Shown piece after piece: positions 40,957 to 49,022 of a stretch of DNA of 64,000 bases. How positions within the stretch are numbered: the first letter of the stretch is position 1; each line of letters opens with the position of its first letter. The position numbers and the translations under genes are program-made. Origin of the DNA: Pedobacter antarcticus (GTDB lineage: Bacteria; Bacteroidota; Bacteroidia; Sphingobacteriales; Sphingobacteriaceae); the NCBI RefSeq assembly GCF_900112985.1, contig NZ_FONS01000001.1, positions 803,730-867,729 on the forward strand, read 5' to 3'. The notes beneath the pieces were generated by a model. The model did no database searches, was not told the origin of the DNA, and worked only from the letters and a program-made list of their open reading frames with translations.

Positions 40957-41723
40957 TATTTTTCGTTTTCTATATGAATTTGTAATTTGTTGCCTGTATC
41001 TGTATCAAGCTGAGTCAGATTTGCACCGATATGCCTCATCCTTGAAGTTATGTTTTTAAGACCCATTCCATTTGGTTCTTTTACACTTTTGTAAAAATCA
41101 AAAGCAGTACCATTATCGGAAATTTCAAAAACGATCCATTTATCAGTCCTATTGACGGTAAAATCAATTCTGCTGGACTTCCCATGCCTGATCATATTAT
41201 TAATGAGTTCTTGAATTATACGATATAGTTCATAGGCTTTCGAAGAAGGGACGTACACATTCTCTACAACACATTCTTCATAAATTGTTACATTATTCCA
41301 TTTCCTTATTCTTGAAAAGTAGCTTCTTAGTGTTGAAATAAGACCTAAAGATTCCAACATCGGAGGCATTAGGTTATAGCTTATATCCTGAACATTTTCT
41401 AATACATTTCCTAATGCTGTCTCAATCTCCAGGAATATTGATTTTTTAAAAGTGTCCTTTTCCTTATTATGAAGTATGGTTATGTAATTCTGGATCGCAC
41501 TTAGATCCCCACTGATACTGTCGTGCAGATCTGAAGCAATTCGTTTTCGTTCTCTTTTTTCCGACTCCAGAGAGCTACGCAACAGGCTTTCGGATTCTCT
41601 ACGATTCACATAATTGATCTTGCTTCTGTATGCAACGATAAGGAGTATAACAGCTAATACACATAGTGCCATTACTGCGGTTCCTATATAAAAAAGTATT
41701 TTCAATTCGGTTCCATTTTCCAT
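40956..41723 (-). CDS. Sensor histidine kinase (HisKA_3 type)
   Basis: The start at 41723 (MENGTELKILFYIGTAVMALC) is preferred; a longer frame to 41780 would overlap the upstream gene further. The protein has one membrane helix (TAVMALCVLAVILLIVAY), a coiled-coil linker and HisKA_3 with the phospho-acceptor His in RIASDLHDSISGDLSA. An HATPase domain follows with N box ELINNMIRHG and G boxes DNGTAF and GMGLKNI. It has no sensing domain of its own, so the polytopic protein at 41702-42349, whose gene overlaps it by 22 bases, may provide sensing. Confidence 0.92.
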   Translation of the reverse strand: MENGTELKILFYIGTAVMALCVLAVILLIVAYRSKINYVNRRESESLLRSSLESEKRERKRIASDLHDSISGDLSAIQNYITILHNKEKDTFKKSIFLEIETALGNVLENVQDISYNLMPPMLESLGLISTLRSYFSRIRKWNNVTIYEECVVENVYVPSSKAYELYRIIQELINNMIRHGKSSRIDFTVNRTDKWIVFEISDNGTAFDFYKSVKEPNGMGLKNITSRMRHIGANLTQLDTDTGNKLQIHIENEK

Positions 41724-42349
41724 ACACCAACAGTTAAACAGATTCTTAAAATTATCGTTGCTATAATATTGATCACCCAAAAATCATAGAAGTAATCACT
41801 GCTATTTGCTATATAGTAGCCAAACAGGAAAAGTAAAAATGTTATTGAGTAGTATATTGATAGCCCTGTTATAAAATAAAAAGTAGAGGGGTTTTTAAGC
41901 GCATCAATAGCCATTTCCCTAAAAAGACACTTCACCCACATAAATGAAAAGCCAAGTACGAATACTGTAATCGGTAGTTTATTGATAGCCTTTGCCAGCA
42001 GACTATTGGTCGAAGTCCAAAAAAAGGCAGAGACGCAGTAAGTCACAACCAAAACGACAAAAGAAAGAACGAAGAGGCTTTTATATTTTCTTTGGAATGT
42101 CTTATTATAGAAATAATAAATTGTACACAATTCGAAAAGAGAATAAGCTTGTGACCAATACGAACTATTTACATTCAATAAAAGTGAGCAGAAAAACTCA
42201 TAAGCCGTTGCAGTAGCTGTGAGGTAAATAAATGGCATAATATGCCCTTTTACTAAAAAGGACTTGTATCTAAGGACAAGTATTGATAAGGGCAATATTC
42301 CAGATAATAGCGCTATGTATGTAAGAGCATCATACAAAATCAGGATCAA
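41702..42349 (-). CDS. Polytopic membrane protein, candidate sensor of the two-component operon
   Basis: The 215-aa protein is almost entirely hydrophobic with about six or seven membrane helices (for example LTYIALLSGILPLSILVLRY, SLFVLSFVVLVVTYCVSAFFW and FYFITGLSIYYSITFLLFLFGYYI). I do not recognise a named family, but stand-alone integral proteins encoded just before LytS/NarX-like kinases are common in Bacteroidetes. It overlaps the 108-aa gene upstream by 20 bases and the kinase gene downstream by 22, so the four genes form one tightly coupled operon. Confidence 0.78.
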   Translation of the reverse strand: MILILYDALTYIALLSGILPLSILVLRYKSFLVKGHIMPFIYLTATATAYEFFCSLLLNVNSSYWSQAYSLFELCTIYYFYNKTFQRKYKSLFVLSFVVLVVTYCVSAFFWTSTNSLLAKAINKLPITVFVLGFSFMWVKCLFREMAIDALKNPSTFYFITGLSIYYSITFLLFLFGYYIANSSDYFYDFWVINIIATIILRICLTVGVWKMEPN

Positions 42350-42656
42350 TTAACGGGCTTAGTTTTGAGCAATGGGGAGGACAGGGAAATAAATCCTCCA
42401 AAATAATTCCTTCCGAAATGTCTTCCCCTTTTTTATCGACACCAACTAAAACAAGATTATTTTTGTCTAACGTTTCATTGTACCCGTTGTATACCCGTAT
42501 GCCAATACAGTTTTCTTGTTGCAGGATCATGTTAACTTTTTCTGATCCAATAAAAAATGCTTTAATGGAATCTGGGTTGTTTTTTTGAAATGTTGCCGTG
42601 TATGACATTGCTTCTTCTAAAGAAATTACCCTACCTGTATTTTCATTTATCGTCAT
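42330..42656 (-). CDS. Conserved small protein, first gene of the two-component operon (108 aa)
   Basis: The protein is soluble, with ISLEEAMSYTATFQKNNPDSIKAFFIGSEKVNMILQQENCIGIRVYNGYN, NLVLVGVDKKGEDIS and the C-terminal LFPCPPHCSKLSPL. The CPPHC motif could bind metal. I recall similar proteins paired with membrane sensors in Flavobacteria and Sphingobacteria but no assigned function. It begins behind the perfect ATAGGTAA/TTACCTAT palindrome and overlaps the membrane protein gene. Confidence 0.75.
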   Translation of the reverse strand: MTINENTGRVISLEEAMSYTATFQKNNPDSIKAFFIGSEKVNMILQQENCIGIRVYNGYNETLDKNNLVLVGVDKKGEDISEGIILEDLFPCPPHCSKLSPLIDPDFV

Positions 42657-42705
42657 TTTCCTGTATTTTAAATAACAAAGTTCTTTTTAAGTAGAGTAAA
42701 AAACA

Positions 42706-42722
42706 ATAGGTAAATTACCTAT
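42706..42722 (-). promoter_or_regulatory. Perfect 17-bp palindromic operator of the two-component operon
   Basis: ATAGGTAAATTACCTAT is a perfect dyad. On the minus strand it runs into TTG, followed after 20 bases by GAACTTTG, the same geometry as at the glycine-zipper promoter. The weaker -7 box is consistent with a need for activation. Confidence 0.72.
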
Positions 42723-42832
42723 ATTATCCAAGTTTTTAGAATCCTGTATGTTGGCTTTTTTAGCTGTAAAATGCCGCTGTATTTGATAAGTTGCCGTCCT
42801 TATATACTTTTATGCGAGTCGGTTAACTCATT

Positions 42833-43432
42833 TTATTTGCGGCATTTTATCATATAAAATGGATATTTTTCGTTTACTTCCACTATTTCAAATAGACCGA
42901 AATTCCCGAATTCTTCTTCTACAGTTTCTCGATCGTAAAAAAACATTTTAAGATCACCAAACATTTCGAAGCGATCTTTACCAATTTCCTTTCCTTGTCC
43001 ATAAGTTATTGCCTCCTTTGTGATAGCGGTAAAAACCATGTAGCCGTTTTTAGCTAATTGTTTATAGCAATCAGCAATAAGCTTTGATCTTTCCTTATCA
43101 TCAAGCAAATGAATTAAGGCATAGCAAAATATTCCGTCATATTCGTTGGTATCAAAAGGCATATCTGTTACAGAGCCATGATGAATGGTCATTTTCGTCC
43201 CATAATGTTTTCTCGCAAGTTCAATGGCCGTTTTAGAGATTTCGATGCCTGTTACATGCATTCCGCTGCTTACGAATACTTGTGCGTTTCTTCCGTAACC
43301 AATGCCAGGAATAAGAATATTCCTCAAACCATTTGCTAGAAAGAAGTCTTTTGAGCTTATAGCTGAGTCAGCAGGCTGAAAGCCCCATATAGCCTGTTTT
43401 TCGATGAAATTTTCTTCCCAAAATTCTTTCAT
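42833..43432 (-). CDS. Class I SAM-dependent methyltransferase
   Basis: The 199-aa protein has motif I NILIPGIGYGRNAQVF (GxGxGxN type), motif II VTGIEISKTAIELARKHYG, then HHGSVTDMPFDTNEYDGIFCYALIHLLDDKERSKLI. The general pattern is that of TehB/thiopurine methyltransferase-like enzymes. Substrate unknown. It stands alone, divergent from the Fur-like gene, and may be detoxification cargo. Confidence 0.85.
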   Translation of the reverse strand: MKEFWEENFIEKQAIWGFQPADSAISSKDFFLANGLRNILIPGIGYGRNAQVFVSSGMHVTGIEISKTAIELARKHYGTKMTIHHGSVTDMPFDTNEYDGIFCYALIHLLDDKERSKLIADCYKQLAKNGYMVFTAITKEAITYGQGKEIGKDRFEMFGDLKMFFYDRETVEEEFGNFGLFEIVEVNEKYPFYMIKCRK

Positions 43433-43655
43433 AATGTTGCCTTATAAAAATCATAATAACAAAGTGTAAACTTGTATCTTTAAGAAACATGTTTCTAAAG
43501 TTTCAGCCATATTACTGCCTACATTTTGCTTCTGATGTAAGCAGGAAGTAGTCAGCAATTTAGCGTTGTGGATTTTTGCCAAAATGATATTGCTTCGAAA
43601 ACTCTATTCTAGGTAAATGTAAGAAAGATTTTAATTGTTGCGACACCATTGCAAT

Positions 43656-43684
43656 AATTTAATGCGATTTATTTGCATTAAATT
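43656..43684. promoter_or_regulatory. Inverted repeat before the Fur-type regulator
   Basis: AATTTAATGC (43656-43665) and GCATTAAATT (43675-43684) form a perfect 10-bp inverted repeat with a 9-base spacer, ending 20 bases before the ATG. It is a probable autoregulatory operator. Confidence 0.65.
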
Positions 43685-43704
43685 TGCTATTGAAAATATC
43701 AGAA

Positions 43705-44082
43705 ATGAATCGTAGAAATACACCCTCAAAACATGCCGTACTTGATTTATTAATTAGTGCCGGAAAAGCCATGAGTCGTGAAGCCATTGAGCAGAAAATA
43801 GATGTCGAAATAGACCGGGCTACAATTTACAGGGTCCTTAACCGCTTTTGCGAAGACGGCTTAGCACATAGAATTGTAGCCGAAGACGGAAAGCAATATT
43901 TTGCTGCACGTATGAAATTCGATGAGAATAAGTTTACAGATAATCATTTTCATTTCCAATGCTCAAAATGCCAGACTATAGAGTGCCTGGCTATGCCAGT
44001 CAATCTACCTTTAGACGCTGGCTACCGTATAGAAAGTGTGAACTGCATACTTATGGGAACATGTAAAGATTGTTCTTTGTAG
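43705..44082 (+). CDS. Fur/Zur-family transcriptional regulator
   Basis: The ATG at 43705 (MNRRNTPSKHAVLDLLISAG) is preferred over an upstream TTG. The 125-aa protein has a winged helix (AMSREAIEQKIDVEIDRATIYRVLNRFCEDGLAHRI) and the metal region (NHFHFQCSKCQTIECL, then CILMGTCKDCSL), with two CxxC pairs that hold structural zinc in the Fur family. A perfect inverted repeat precedes it. The regulated metal is not evident; no Fe or Zn uptake gene is adjacent. Confidence 0.88.
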   Translation: MNRRNTPSKHAVLDLLISAGKAMSREAIEQKIDVEIDRATIYRVLNRFCEDGLAHRIVAEDGKQYFAARMKFDENKFTDNHFHFQCSKCQTIECLAMPVNLPLDAGYRIESVNCILMGTCKDCSL

Positions 44083-44190
44083 CAAAGCGTTAATACAGTT
44101 GCTTTCATTGAAGATTGATGTCTTACAATGCTTCTGTATAGTTATAGACCAGTAAAATTTTAAATTTAAGCCCATCGTTACACAGATAGT

Positions 44191-44463
44191 ATGGCAAAAA
44201 TGACCCCTAATCAGGCGGCGTTCTTTTGCTTCTTTTCTTTGGTCGCCGTGTGGAAAGAAAAGAAGTCTGCTAAAACAACGAAAGGGATAACGAATATCCC
44301 ACTCGAAAATGTAGCTACCTGTTTGCTGAAATGTAAAGTATTGGATATGCGTGGCTGTCATTTCGACAAAATGGTTGCACCGCTTAGATGCAAAAAGACT
44401 GCCCTGACTATCGGGAGGGAGTGTCTTTTTGCCGCCCGACTTTTCGTGTCAGGCGACTTTTAA
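44191..44463 (+). CDS. Doubtful small reading frame (90 aa)
   Basis: The frame starts MAKMTPNQAAFFCFFSLVAVW and ends LFAARLFVSGDF, overlapping the convergent PRTRC ThiF gene by 15 bases. It is rich in Cys, Lys and Phe without a clear fold pattern. The rest of the 44083-44448 interval shows nothing else. I include it because the frame is open in an otherwise empty stretch, but it may be non-coding. Confidence 0.3.
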   Translation: MAKMTPNQAAFFCFFSLVAVWKEKKSAKTTKGITNIPLENVATCLLKCKVLDMRGCHFDKMVAPLRCKKTALTIGRECLFAARLFVSGDF

Positions 44464-45255
44464 GGGTTGGGATTGGAAATTCTTCAGATTAAGGAAAAAA
44501 CCCCTGTTTTCGGTAATTCCATAACGGAACATAGACCAAAGTAATGAGCAACCCATTTGAGCCAATGTCGCATTGATATACAAATCCTGCTTTTCTAATG
44601 CTTCTGCTAAACTGCAACTTGGCGTATCGTCCGATTGTTCGGATGTCCTGAGCAACTCGCCAAATTCATCCGTAACCATTGGCAGGCTTGCCACGGTTTC
44701 GTATTTCTCGGAATTGGGTTGTTTAATCTCTCCGATCGTGGATAGTATGACTTGTCCTGTCTGTTGGCTGTTACCAAAGTCTAACCAATACTTAGGCTCA
44801 TCACGGTTGGTTCTGCGTTTGCCCATAGCTTTGAGCATTTCTGCAATGTCAAACCTTGCCTGTACATTGTCCACACAGGTAATGTATATCGTTGCCTTTG
44901 CATTTTCGGGCAATCTACCCAACACATTAAGTTCAAACTTTTGGGTTTCGGCTTTCCAATTTGTTCCCATAAACCGATTGACACGGTTTATCAAGGCTAC
45001 TGATTTGTACAATCCTGTTTCACTTGGGGCAAATCGCTGTCTTCCCAAATTGGCTTCCGTAATAATATCATCGTCCCATAAACGCACCTGTAAACCTGCG
45101 TGTCCCAATTCCGTTAGGCTATGGCTCATTTCCATTAAGGCGGTCAGCACCTTTGAGCCTGTGCCACCTGCACCAATCAAATTGACTTCTATCGGGTTGG
45201 TAGGACTTATTAAATAGTTGTCCGTAAAATGGACTGCTGTTTTTACTGTTTCCAT
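44449..45255 (-). CDS. PRTRC system ThiF-family protein
   Basis: The 268-aa protein has the ThiF/E1-type nucleotide-binding motif VNLIGAGGTGSKV (residues 25-36) and RLWDDDIITEANLGRQRFAPSETGLYKS, matching the ThiF-related member of the PRTRC (ParB-related, ThiF-related cassette) system. The biochemical role is unknown; adenylation of a small protein is typical of ThiF folds. It is translationally coupled to protein B, whose stop lies at the same base as this start. Confidence 0.9.
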   Translation of the reverse strand: METVKTAVHFTDNYLISPTNPIEVNLIGAGGTGSKVLTALMEMSHSLTELGHAGLQVRLWDDDIITEANLGRQRFAPSETGLYKSVALINRVNRFMGTNWKAETQKFELNVLGRLPENAKATIYITCVDNVQARFDIAEMLKAMGKRRTNRDEPKYWLDFGNSQQTGQVILSTIGEIKQPNSEKYETVASLPMVTDEFGELLRTSEQSDDTPSCSLAEALEKQDLYINATLAQMGCSLLWSMFRYGITENRGFFLNLKNFQSQPLKVA

Positions 45256-45980
45256 TATAATAGATTTTTGAGGGTTTTATTGTTCGGTTTCAATACTTCT
45301 TTTGGAAATGGTTTATCTGTGCTTACAAGGTCTTTCCAAAGAGTTATGCAATTCCCTTTTATCGGGTTGTGATTGCCTAACAAGTGGCTGAAATAGGAAT
45401 TGAAAAAGTAAAACTCCCAAGCCTGTATAAATTCCTCAACCGAAGCGGAGTTTTTAATATCAACGTTTACCGTACCCATACAGACTTTGCCGTCTTCATA
45501 GATATTGAAATATGGTGTATGGTACAATTTTGTCTTTTCTGTGGGTCTTTTATCACTTGAAAGGGCAAACATGCTCAAACCGTTTTTACTGGCTTTCCAA
45601 AGCATGGGCGGAACATGAGCAATACCACTCGGTATTTGCAGACTATCCACAAAATACATCTGTCTTTGCTGTGCTTTGCTGTACCAAATTACCGCTCCCT
45701 TATCTGCATTGGGATTGATGTGCAGAATGTTGGTAGGCAAAATTCCGTTTGACTTTAAAAATGCCTTGTTCTTTTCCTGTTCGGTATTGAGTGCCTTTGC
45801 CAATACGCCAGCTTCTCTTACTGTCAATGGGTGGGCGTTGATAGGATTGCCGTTTTTATCCATATCAAAATGCTCTACATATACATCAGTATTGCTTCCT
45901 TTGGTTTCGTAAAAAACCAAAGCCGATTTAGGGTGGTACAATGTGCCGAAGTCTTTTGTTATGTCGTTTATAGCTTCCAT
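45255..45980 (-). CDS. PRTRC system protein B
   Basis: The 241-aa protein begins MEAINDITKDFGTLYHPKSALVFYETKG and includes ALTEPTKxYHTPYFN-like sequence (TEKTKLYHTPYFNIYEDGKVCMGTVNVDI) and FFNSYFSHLLG, the pattern of PRTRC protein B. It lies between the ThiF gene and an unassigned gene of the cassette, all on the same strand. Function unknown. Confidence 0.88.
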   Translation of the reverse strand: MEAINDITKDFGTLYHPKSALVFYETKGSNTDVYVEHFDMDKNGNPINAHPLTVREAGVLAKALNTEQEKNKAFLKSNGILPTNILHINPNADKGAVIWYSKAQQRQMYFVDSLQIPSGIAHVPPMLWKASKNGLSMFALSSDKRPTEKTKLYHTPYFNIYEDGKVCMGTVNVDIKNSASVEEFIQAWEFYFFNSYFSHLLGNHNPIKGNCITLWKDLVSTDKPFPKEVLKPNNKTLKNLL

Positions 45981-45990
45981 AGTTGCAGTT

Positions 45991-47145
45991 TTAAAAGGTG
46001 TGCAATATGTCGCTTATTCTGTGCAGTAGTTCAAACAATCGGTTTTCAAAACAAAGGTTATTGGTGGTTATATCACTGCCGTCAAATTGTTTTTGGATAA
46101 TGGGTTCTTCCATTTGTCCGTATTCCTGTATTTCGTTGTTAACCGATTCTATGAGCGTTTCATTTAGCCAACCTTTGTGGTCTGCGTAAAAGGATATGTA
46201 TTTTTCCATTCCGATAATGTTTTCCATATCTTCCTCTGATGCTTCTCCGTTAGGTTTGGCATTGCGGAATACGTTTTCATTCGGGTAGGTCTGATAGAGG
46301 GCAAAGGCTTCTTTTGCTACGCTCAAACATTCTCCGTCAATATCATCTTTCACTTTAAACCCATTAATACGTTGTTCAAATACGGTGAGATTGATGCGGT
46401 TGTAAATCCGCTGTTCCATATAATCCCCGAGATATTCGGCTTGTTTGATCTCTGAAAGATAAACCTCCGTTTGGTCGGTATAGTCGTCCTGTTCAACCCA
46501 ATCGTTCATCATTTCATACATCCAATACAGATAGCTTGCTTCCTGTCTATAATAAGGAATGTCGGCTATATGATAGAGATAGGCACAAACGGACAATAGT
46601 AAGTGGGCGTTTCTTTTTCGTTTGGGATTGTGCAACATTCGGTATAGGGAAGCAACGGGAATATAAAAGAGTGTTGCTCCCGTATTGTAGCGTTCTTCAC
46701 TTACAAAATAGGTTTTCTTACTGTCCTGTACCAAACGGATTTCTTCCCAATCCAATACCCTTTGCTTTAGTTTTTCTTCCATATCCGACATTGCCAATGC
46801 CATATTGTAGGGATATGGAAATTGTTTGCTCTGCATAGGCTCAATTTCATAATGCTCGGCAAGTTTGGAAAGGGACTGAAAAAAATCCCTTTCCGTTTTA
46901 TCCGATTTCCTGCAAGCCTGTACGGTTTTTGTTTCTTTTAGTTTAGGTAGAAATGTACAGTTTAGAAAACCATTGGCAACATTGCTGTCGGTACTGATTT
47001 GCGTTTGTCTTTCCGTACTTCGGTTGCATCTTTTGGCTTTTGCATCCAATTGGCGAACTCGTTTAACTGGCGGTGCAATTGCCGTTGTCGTTGCTGTTCG
47101 GGTATTGTGATAGTTCCCGATAGGATATGTTTGTGCATAATTCAT
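45991..47145 (-). CDS. Unassigned protein within the PRTRC cassette (384 aa)
   Basis: The ATG at 47145 (MNYAQTYPIGNYHNTRTATTTAIAPPVKR) is taken as the start; a TTG at 47166 would extend it by 7 codons into the gene before. After a basic, disordered N-terminus the protein is helical (ATLFYIPVASLYRMLHNPKRKRNAHLLLSVCAYLYHIADIPYYRQEASYLYWMYEMMNDW). It lies between PRTRC proteins B and C and is found there in related ICEs as a hypothetical protein. It may be the local counterpart of PRTRC protein A; that is a guess from position. Confidence 0.75.
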   Translation of the reverse strand: MNYAQTYPIGNYHNTRTATTTAIAPPVKRVRQLDAKAKRCNRSTERQTQISTDSNVANGFLNCTFLPKLKETKTVQACRKSDKTERDFFQSLSKLAEHYEIEPMQSKQFPYPYNMALAMSDMEEKLKQRVLDWEEIRLVQDSKKTYFVSEERYNTGATLFYIPVASLYRMLHNPKRKRNAHLLLSVCAYLYHIADIPYYRQEASYLYWMYEMMNDWVEQDDYTDQTEVYLSEIKQAEYLGDYMEQRIYNRINLTVFEQRINGFKVKDDIDGECLSVAKEAFALYQTYPNENVFRNAKPNGEASEEDMENIIGMEKYISFYADHKGWLNETLIESVNNEIQEYGQMEEPIIQKQFDGSDITTNNLCFENRLFELLHRISDILHTF

Positions 47146-47162
47146 TGCTTTAAATATTTGGT

Positions 47163-47381
47163 TCAACCTTTCGTTCCCATTACGCTCTCAAATTTGTACT
47201 CTACCGCATCATCTTTTATCTGTGGTGCAGATGCTTTTGCGGTTGTGAGTATCGGGTACATATTAGCGTAAAAATTCATTACGGCTTCCACGCTCCAACG
47301 TGGTTCGGGGTCGGTCAGTCTGATGTCCTGTCCTTTATCTTTGATTATAAAAACTCGTTCTAATTGCGTTGCTAATAACAT
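47163..47381 (-). CDS. PRTRC system protein C
   Basis: The 72-aa protein with ERVFIIKDKGQDIRLTDPEPRWSVEAVMNFYANMYPILTTAKASAPQI is a close match in pattern to PRTRC protein C, a small ubiquitin-like-sized member of the cassette. It could be the partner of the ThiF protein. The gene lies just before the 384-aa gene and 27 bases after protein E. Confidence 0.88.
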   Translation of the reverse strand: MLLATQLERVFIIKDKGQDIRLTDPEPRWSVEAVMNFYANMYPILTTAKASAPQIKDDAVEYKFESVMGTKG

Positions 47382-47407
47382 GACTTTTCGATTTTGGGAT
47401 TTACACT

Positions 47408-48010
47408 TTATTCTTTTTCGTCTGTTTCATCTAAAGGATAATCGGCTGTAACTTCTTCCACCTGTGGAGGTTCGGGCGTTGCTTCTTCCATTGCTCCGAA
47501 AAGGCTTGGTGTGGCAAACTTGTCGGACAATGATGTTTTACGTTTTCGTATCTCGTCTGCTTTTTCGGGAAACTCCGCTATGTCGGGAACTTTCATCCAC
47601 GCTTCACGGAATTTGCCCTCTTTCTCCAATTCGTCAGCCTTTGCCATTCCGTCTTTAAACTTCTTGTCTTTGGCTTCCTTTTCCTTTTTCGCCTTCTCGG
47701 TTTTTTCCTTTTCCATTGCCGATTGCTGTTTTACTATTTCCATTTGTTTAAGGAATTTCTCCATATCGACCATTACACCCGAAATGGTTTGGATAGGTGC
47801 TGTTATCTGCTGAAAAAATCCCTCGTCAAACTCCTGGGGAGTGGCGTTAAATGTCAATGGGGGAATTAGGTTTTTGGCGTTATCTCCGCACTGCTCGTTG
47901 TTGAGCAGAACCGATACGATAAGGTTATTTTCTGCTCCTTTGGAAATGTTCAGTTGCAATACTCCTGTAAAGTCCAACTGCTGTATCTGATTGAAAAAAT
48001 TGCTGTTCAT
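47408..48010 (-). CDS. PRTRC system protein E
   Basis: The 200-aa protein starts MNSNFFNQIQQLDFTGVLQLNISKG and includes LIPPLTFNATPQEFDEGFFQQITAPI, the PRTRC protein E signature. A lysine/glutamate-rich coiled coil follows (about 105-150) and an acidic end. It is the most upstream PRTRC member here; PRTRC A, D, F and ParB were not found in the window. Confidence 0.88.
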   Translation of the reverse strand: MNSNFFNQIQQLDFTGVLQLNISKGAENNLIVSVLLNNEQCGDNAKNLIPPLTFNATPQEFDEGFFQQITAPIQTISGVMVDMEKFLKQMEIVKQQSAMEKEKTEKAKKEKEAKDKKFKDGMAKADELEKEGKFREAWMKVPDIAEFPEKADEIRKRKTSLSDKFATPSLFGAMEEATPEPPQVEEVTADYPLDETDEKE

Positions 48011-48022
48011 CGTTCTGAAATT

Positions 48023-48217
48023 TTAATTGTTTGCTATTCGTTTTTTTATTGCTGTCAATTTCTCGTGTATGTCCGTCCAATAGGCTTTTTGCCTTTTATC
48101 GAACTCTGAGAAACTTTTGTCCACGTGACTGTAGCCTGTGTTCCTTTTAGCTGTCTTGATAGCTTCTTTTAGGTCGGTTACTTCAATTTCGCAACCGTGT
48201 AAATCTGTTATTTTCAT
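48023..48217 (-). CDS. Small conserved ICE protein (64 aa)
   Basis: The protein reads MKITDLHGCEIEVTDLKEAIKTAKRNTGY and then a charged helix (FDKRQKAYWTDIHEKLTAIKKRI). I do not recognise a function. It is 12 bases before PRTRC protein E and on the same strand, so it appears to be part of the same operon. Confidence 0.65.
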   Translation of the reverse strand: MKITDLHGCEIEVTDLKEAIKTAKRNTGYSHVDKSFSEFDKRQKAYWTDIHEKLTAIKKRIANN

Positions 48218-48231
48218 TACTGGTCTGATTG

Positions 48232-48570
48232 TTATTTACCGATTTCTGCTATCTGGTCGATCCTGCCGTAAACAATGCTTCTAAGGCTCGTTTTATCGGG
48301 AGCATTATATTCTGCCCAATTGCCGAACTGTTTTACAACGTAGGTTTTTAGCACATCTTCAAACCCGAACCGATAACCTTGCAAGGGAATGGCTCTTTTA
48401 AAAAAAGCATTTCTGTTTACGGCTTCGGCAAGCCAATTCTTTTCGGCTCTGTTCATCTTTTCGCCTTTATTTAATTTTTCCCTCAATAGATAGACTTTTG
48501 CATTTTGCAGGGATTTCAATTCGGGAACATCGTGGCGAACAAACTTTGTAGCTATTACTGTAGTTTCCAT
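48232..48570 (-). CDS. Hypothetical protein of the PRTRC region (112 aa)
   Basis: The ATG at 48570 (METTVIATKFVRHDVPELKSLQNAKVYLL) avoids the overlap with the upstream gene that a start at 48627 would cause. The protein is small and basic, with KLNKGEKMNRAEKNWLAEAVNRNAFFKRAIPLQGYRFGFEDVLKTYVVKQFGNWAEY. This pattern resembles short proteins repeatedly found beside DUF932 genes in ICEs. Function unknown. Confidence 0.65.
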   Translation of the reverse strand: METTVIATKFVRHDVPELKSLQNAKVYLLREKLNKGEKMNRAEKNWLAEAVNRNAFFKRAIPLQGYRFGFEDVLKTYVVKQFGNWAEYNAPDKTSLRSIVYGRIDQIAEIGK

Positions 48571-48586
48571 TGCATTTGCTTTAAGG

Positions 48587-48970
48587 TTATGACTGTGATT
48601 TCTCAGCGGTATAAGTTCCATTTTCATAGTAACCTATCAGCTGTTCCCATAGCCGTATAAGGCTGTCGGTATCTATATAGAAATACTTGGTTCTGTTGCA
48701 ATAGATGATGTATATCGCTTCAGCTTTGTATTGCTTTTCAAGGCTCTTGCCTTTGGCCAAACTTTTGGCTTCCTCTATCGTCTTTGCTTTCATTTCATCC
48801 TGTCTTGTATTTTTATCAATCTGCACTATATCTGCAATGGCACATTCGGGGCAACCCTCTGCGGTTGTTATCTGCTGTATAGCTCCCTGTTTTCCACTTA
48901 GTGATACCACTGTCAGCGTTACCGTGCCTGTGTCGTGTTTCAGCGTTGCTTTATAGGTTTCCTTTGTCAT
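48587..48970 (-). CDS. Hypothetical protein of the PRTRC region (127 aa)
   Basis: The protein has an N-terminal beta-rich part (YKATLKHDTGTVTLTVVSLSGKQGAIQQITTAEGCPECAIADI) with a CPEC pair, and a C-terminal helical part (IYIIYCNRTKYFYIDTDSLIRLWEQLIGYYENG). No known family is recognised. It lies 52 bases after the DUF932 gene, in the same operon direction. Confidence 0.65.
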   Translation of the reverse strand: MTKETYKATLKHDTGTVTLTVVSLSGKQGAIQQITTAEGCPECAIADIVQIDKNTRQDEMKAKTIEEAKSLAKGKSLEKQYKAEAIYIIYCNRTKYFYIDTDSLIRLWEQLIGYYENGTYTAEKSQS

Positions 48971-49022
48971 AGCTGTTGTTTATAGTAGGCTACCACCGAT
49001 TAAGGCGGTAGCCTGTGGTTAC

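Noticed and set aside
44573..45217. A 214-codon plus-strand frame opposite the PRTRC ThiF gene
   Set aside because: The ThiF nucleotide-binding motif and coupling to protein B support the minus strand.
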